Below are positions 63,390 through 64,000 of a stretch of 64,000 bases of DNA, one piece after another. Numbering within the stretch: position 1 is the stretch's first letter; each line of letters opens with the position of its first letter. Source of the stretch: Herpetosiphon llansteffanensis (GTDB lineage Bacteria > Chloroflexota > Chloroflexia > Chloroflexales > Herpetosiphonaceae); NCBI RefSeq assembly GCF_003205875.1, contig NZ_PUBZ01000125.1, positions 62,001 to 126,000 of the forward strand, in the 5' to 3' direction. Below the pieces are notes generated by a model. The model saw only the letters and a list, made by a program, of their open reading frames with translations. It ran no database searches and had not been told where the DNA came from. The translations under genes were made by a program, and so were the position numbers.

Positions 63390-64000
63390 ATGGCACATGT
63401 CGAAGCACAACTCTACCTCGACCTGCTTAAGCGCTGTATTATGGGCTTGGTCTATGAAGATCAGCCGTTACGCAATATTGTGTATGAGCCATTTAGCATG
63501 GCCGCGCCCTACACCGGCCCCTACAGCACCTTTGATCGCGAGAAACGGCTGAATGGTCATGAATGGCCAAGCCAAGCACATACCATGCTCAGCATGCATC
63601 GGCTCAACAATATTCAAACTGTGGTTACCGATATTCTCGAAAAGCAAATTCCTGGCGATTTGATTGAAACTGGCGTTTGGCGCGGCGGGGCAACGATCTT
63701 TATGCGGGGCATTCTCAAGGCCTACAATTGCAGCGATCGTACCGTTTGGGTCGCTGATTCATTCCAAGGCTTTCCCAAAAACGAAGCAGAAGGCCTGCTC
63801 GGCGAAACCGAATCGCCTGGCTTGCCCCAAGAACAAAATGGCCCACCGCCCAAACCGATTCAAGATATTCTCGATCTGCTGTGGAAGGGCACGTCCTACG
63901 AGGAAGTGCGCCAACATTTCGAGCAATATGGCTTGCTTGATGAGCAAGTTAAGTTTCTCAAGGGTTGGTTTTGCCATACCCTGCATCAAGCGCCAATCGA
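63390..64000 (+). CDS. TylF/MycF-family sugar O-methyltransferase, 3' end beyond the window
   Basis: Starts at ATG 63390 (GGGAGA about 11 nt upstream), 39 nt after the glycosyltransferase stop; 203 codons are visible and the frame is open at the edge. The start of the protein matches TylF/MycF: YLDLLKRCIMGLVYED, LIETGVWRGGATIFMRGIL (the SAM-binding block) and VWVADSFQGFPK. These Mg-dependent enzymes methylate hydroxyls of deoxysugars on macrolides and other glycosides. With the glycosyltransferase it predicts an O-methylated sugar on the product. The cluster probably continues past the window. Confidence 0.9.
   Translation, partial: MAHVEAQLYLDLLKRCIMGLVYEDQPLRNIVYEPFSMAAPYTGPYSTFDREKRLNGHEWPSQAHTMLSMHRLNNIQTVVTDILEKQIPGDLIETGVWRGGATIFMRGILKAYNCSDRTVWVADSFQGFPKNEAEGLLGETESPGLPQEQNGPPPKPIQDILDLLWKGTSYEEVRQHFEQYGLLDEQVKFLKGWFCHTLHQAPI

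Overview
The window reads as chromosome of a filamentous Chloroflexota bacterium, most likely Herpetosiphon or a close relative. This is inferred from Gln/Ala-rich proteins of moderate GC, Pro/Thr-rich secreted proteins with beta-helix and beta-propeller domains, and an ammonia-lyase of the cyanobacterial/Herpetosiphon type. I had no database, so the genus is an inference.

Left part (1-28,640), ordinary and accessory genes: a partial PAF-acetylhydrolase-like hydrolase; a secreted beta-helix protein; a five-gene iron-siderophore uptake operon on the minus strand (FhuF-like reductase, binding lipoprotein, two permeases, ATPase) behind a near-consensus sigma70 promoter; a decayed LysR regulator; a beta-propeller gene knocked out of frame by a 37-nt direct repeat flanking a 39-nt insert; a lipoprotein; a two-component system divergent from a VanY-like carboxypeptidase and a MacB/FtsX-type ABC transporter; a Kup potassium transporter; a membrane-anchored protein; a PD-(D/E)XK nuclease-like protein; a beta-lactamase-fold hydrolase; and a WYL regulator.

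Right part (28,943 to beyond 64,000), a hybrid PKS/NRPS gene cluster. The left arm (minus strand) holds a tyrosine/phenylalanine ammonia-lyase, a 4-coumarate-CoA-ligase-like enzyme, a glycosyltransferase, a DrrAB-type exporter and a rhomboid-like membrane protein. The right arm (plus strand) holds five assembly-line genes: PKS (ACP-KS-AT-DH-KR-ACP), NRPS (C-A[Thr]-PCP-C), NRPS/PKS (inactive A - acyl-AMP ligase - KR - PCP), NRPS (C-A[Tyr-like]-PCP) and PKS (KS-AT-ACP-TE). A type II thioesterase, a second glycosyltransferase and a TylF-like sugar O-methyltransferase (cut by the window end) follow.

The arms diverge from a 1.2-kb AT-rich intergenic region with three 43-nt tandem repeats carrying dyads, other direct and inverted repeats, and a consensus promoter about 620 nt ahead of the first PKS gene. 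My reading of the product: a coumaroyl (or cinnamoyl) starter, one malonate reduced to an enoyl unit, Thr, an alpha-hydroxy acid joined through an ester, a Tyr-like residue and a final unreduced malonate, then glycosylation and sugar methylation, i.e. a glycosylated depsipeptide-polyketide. The most unusual part is the central subunit, which starts with a complete but catalytically dead adenylation domain ahead of a working acyl ligase and ketoreductase. Dispersed MITE-like repeats mark the left edge of the cluster and sit inside it.
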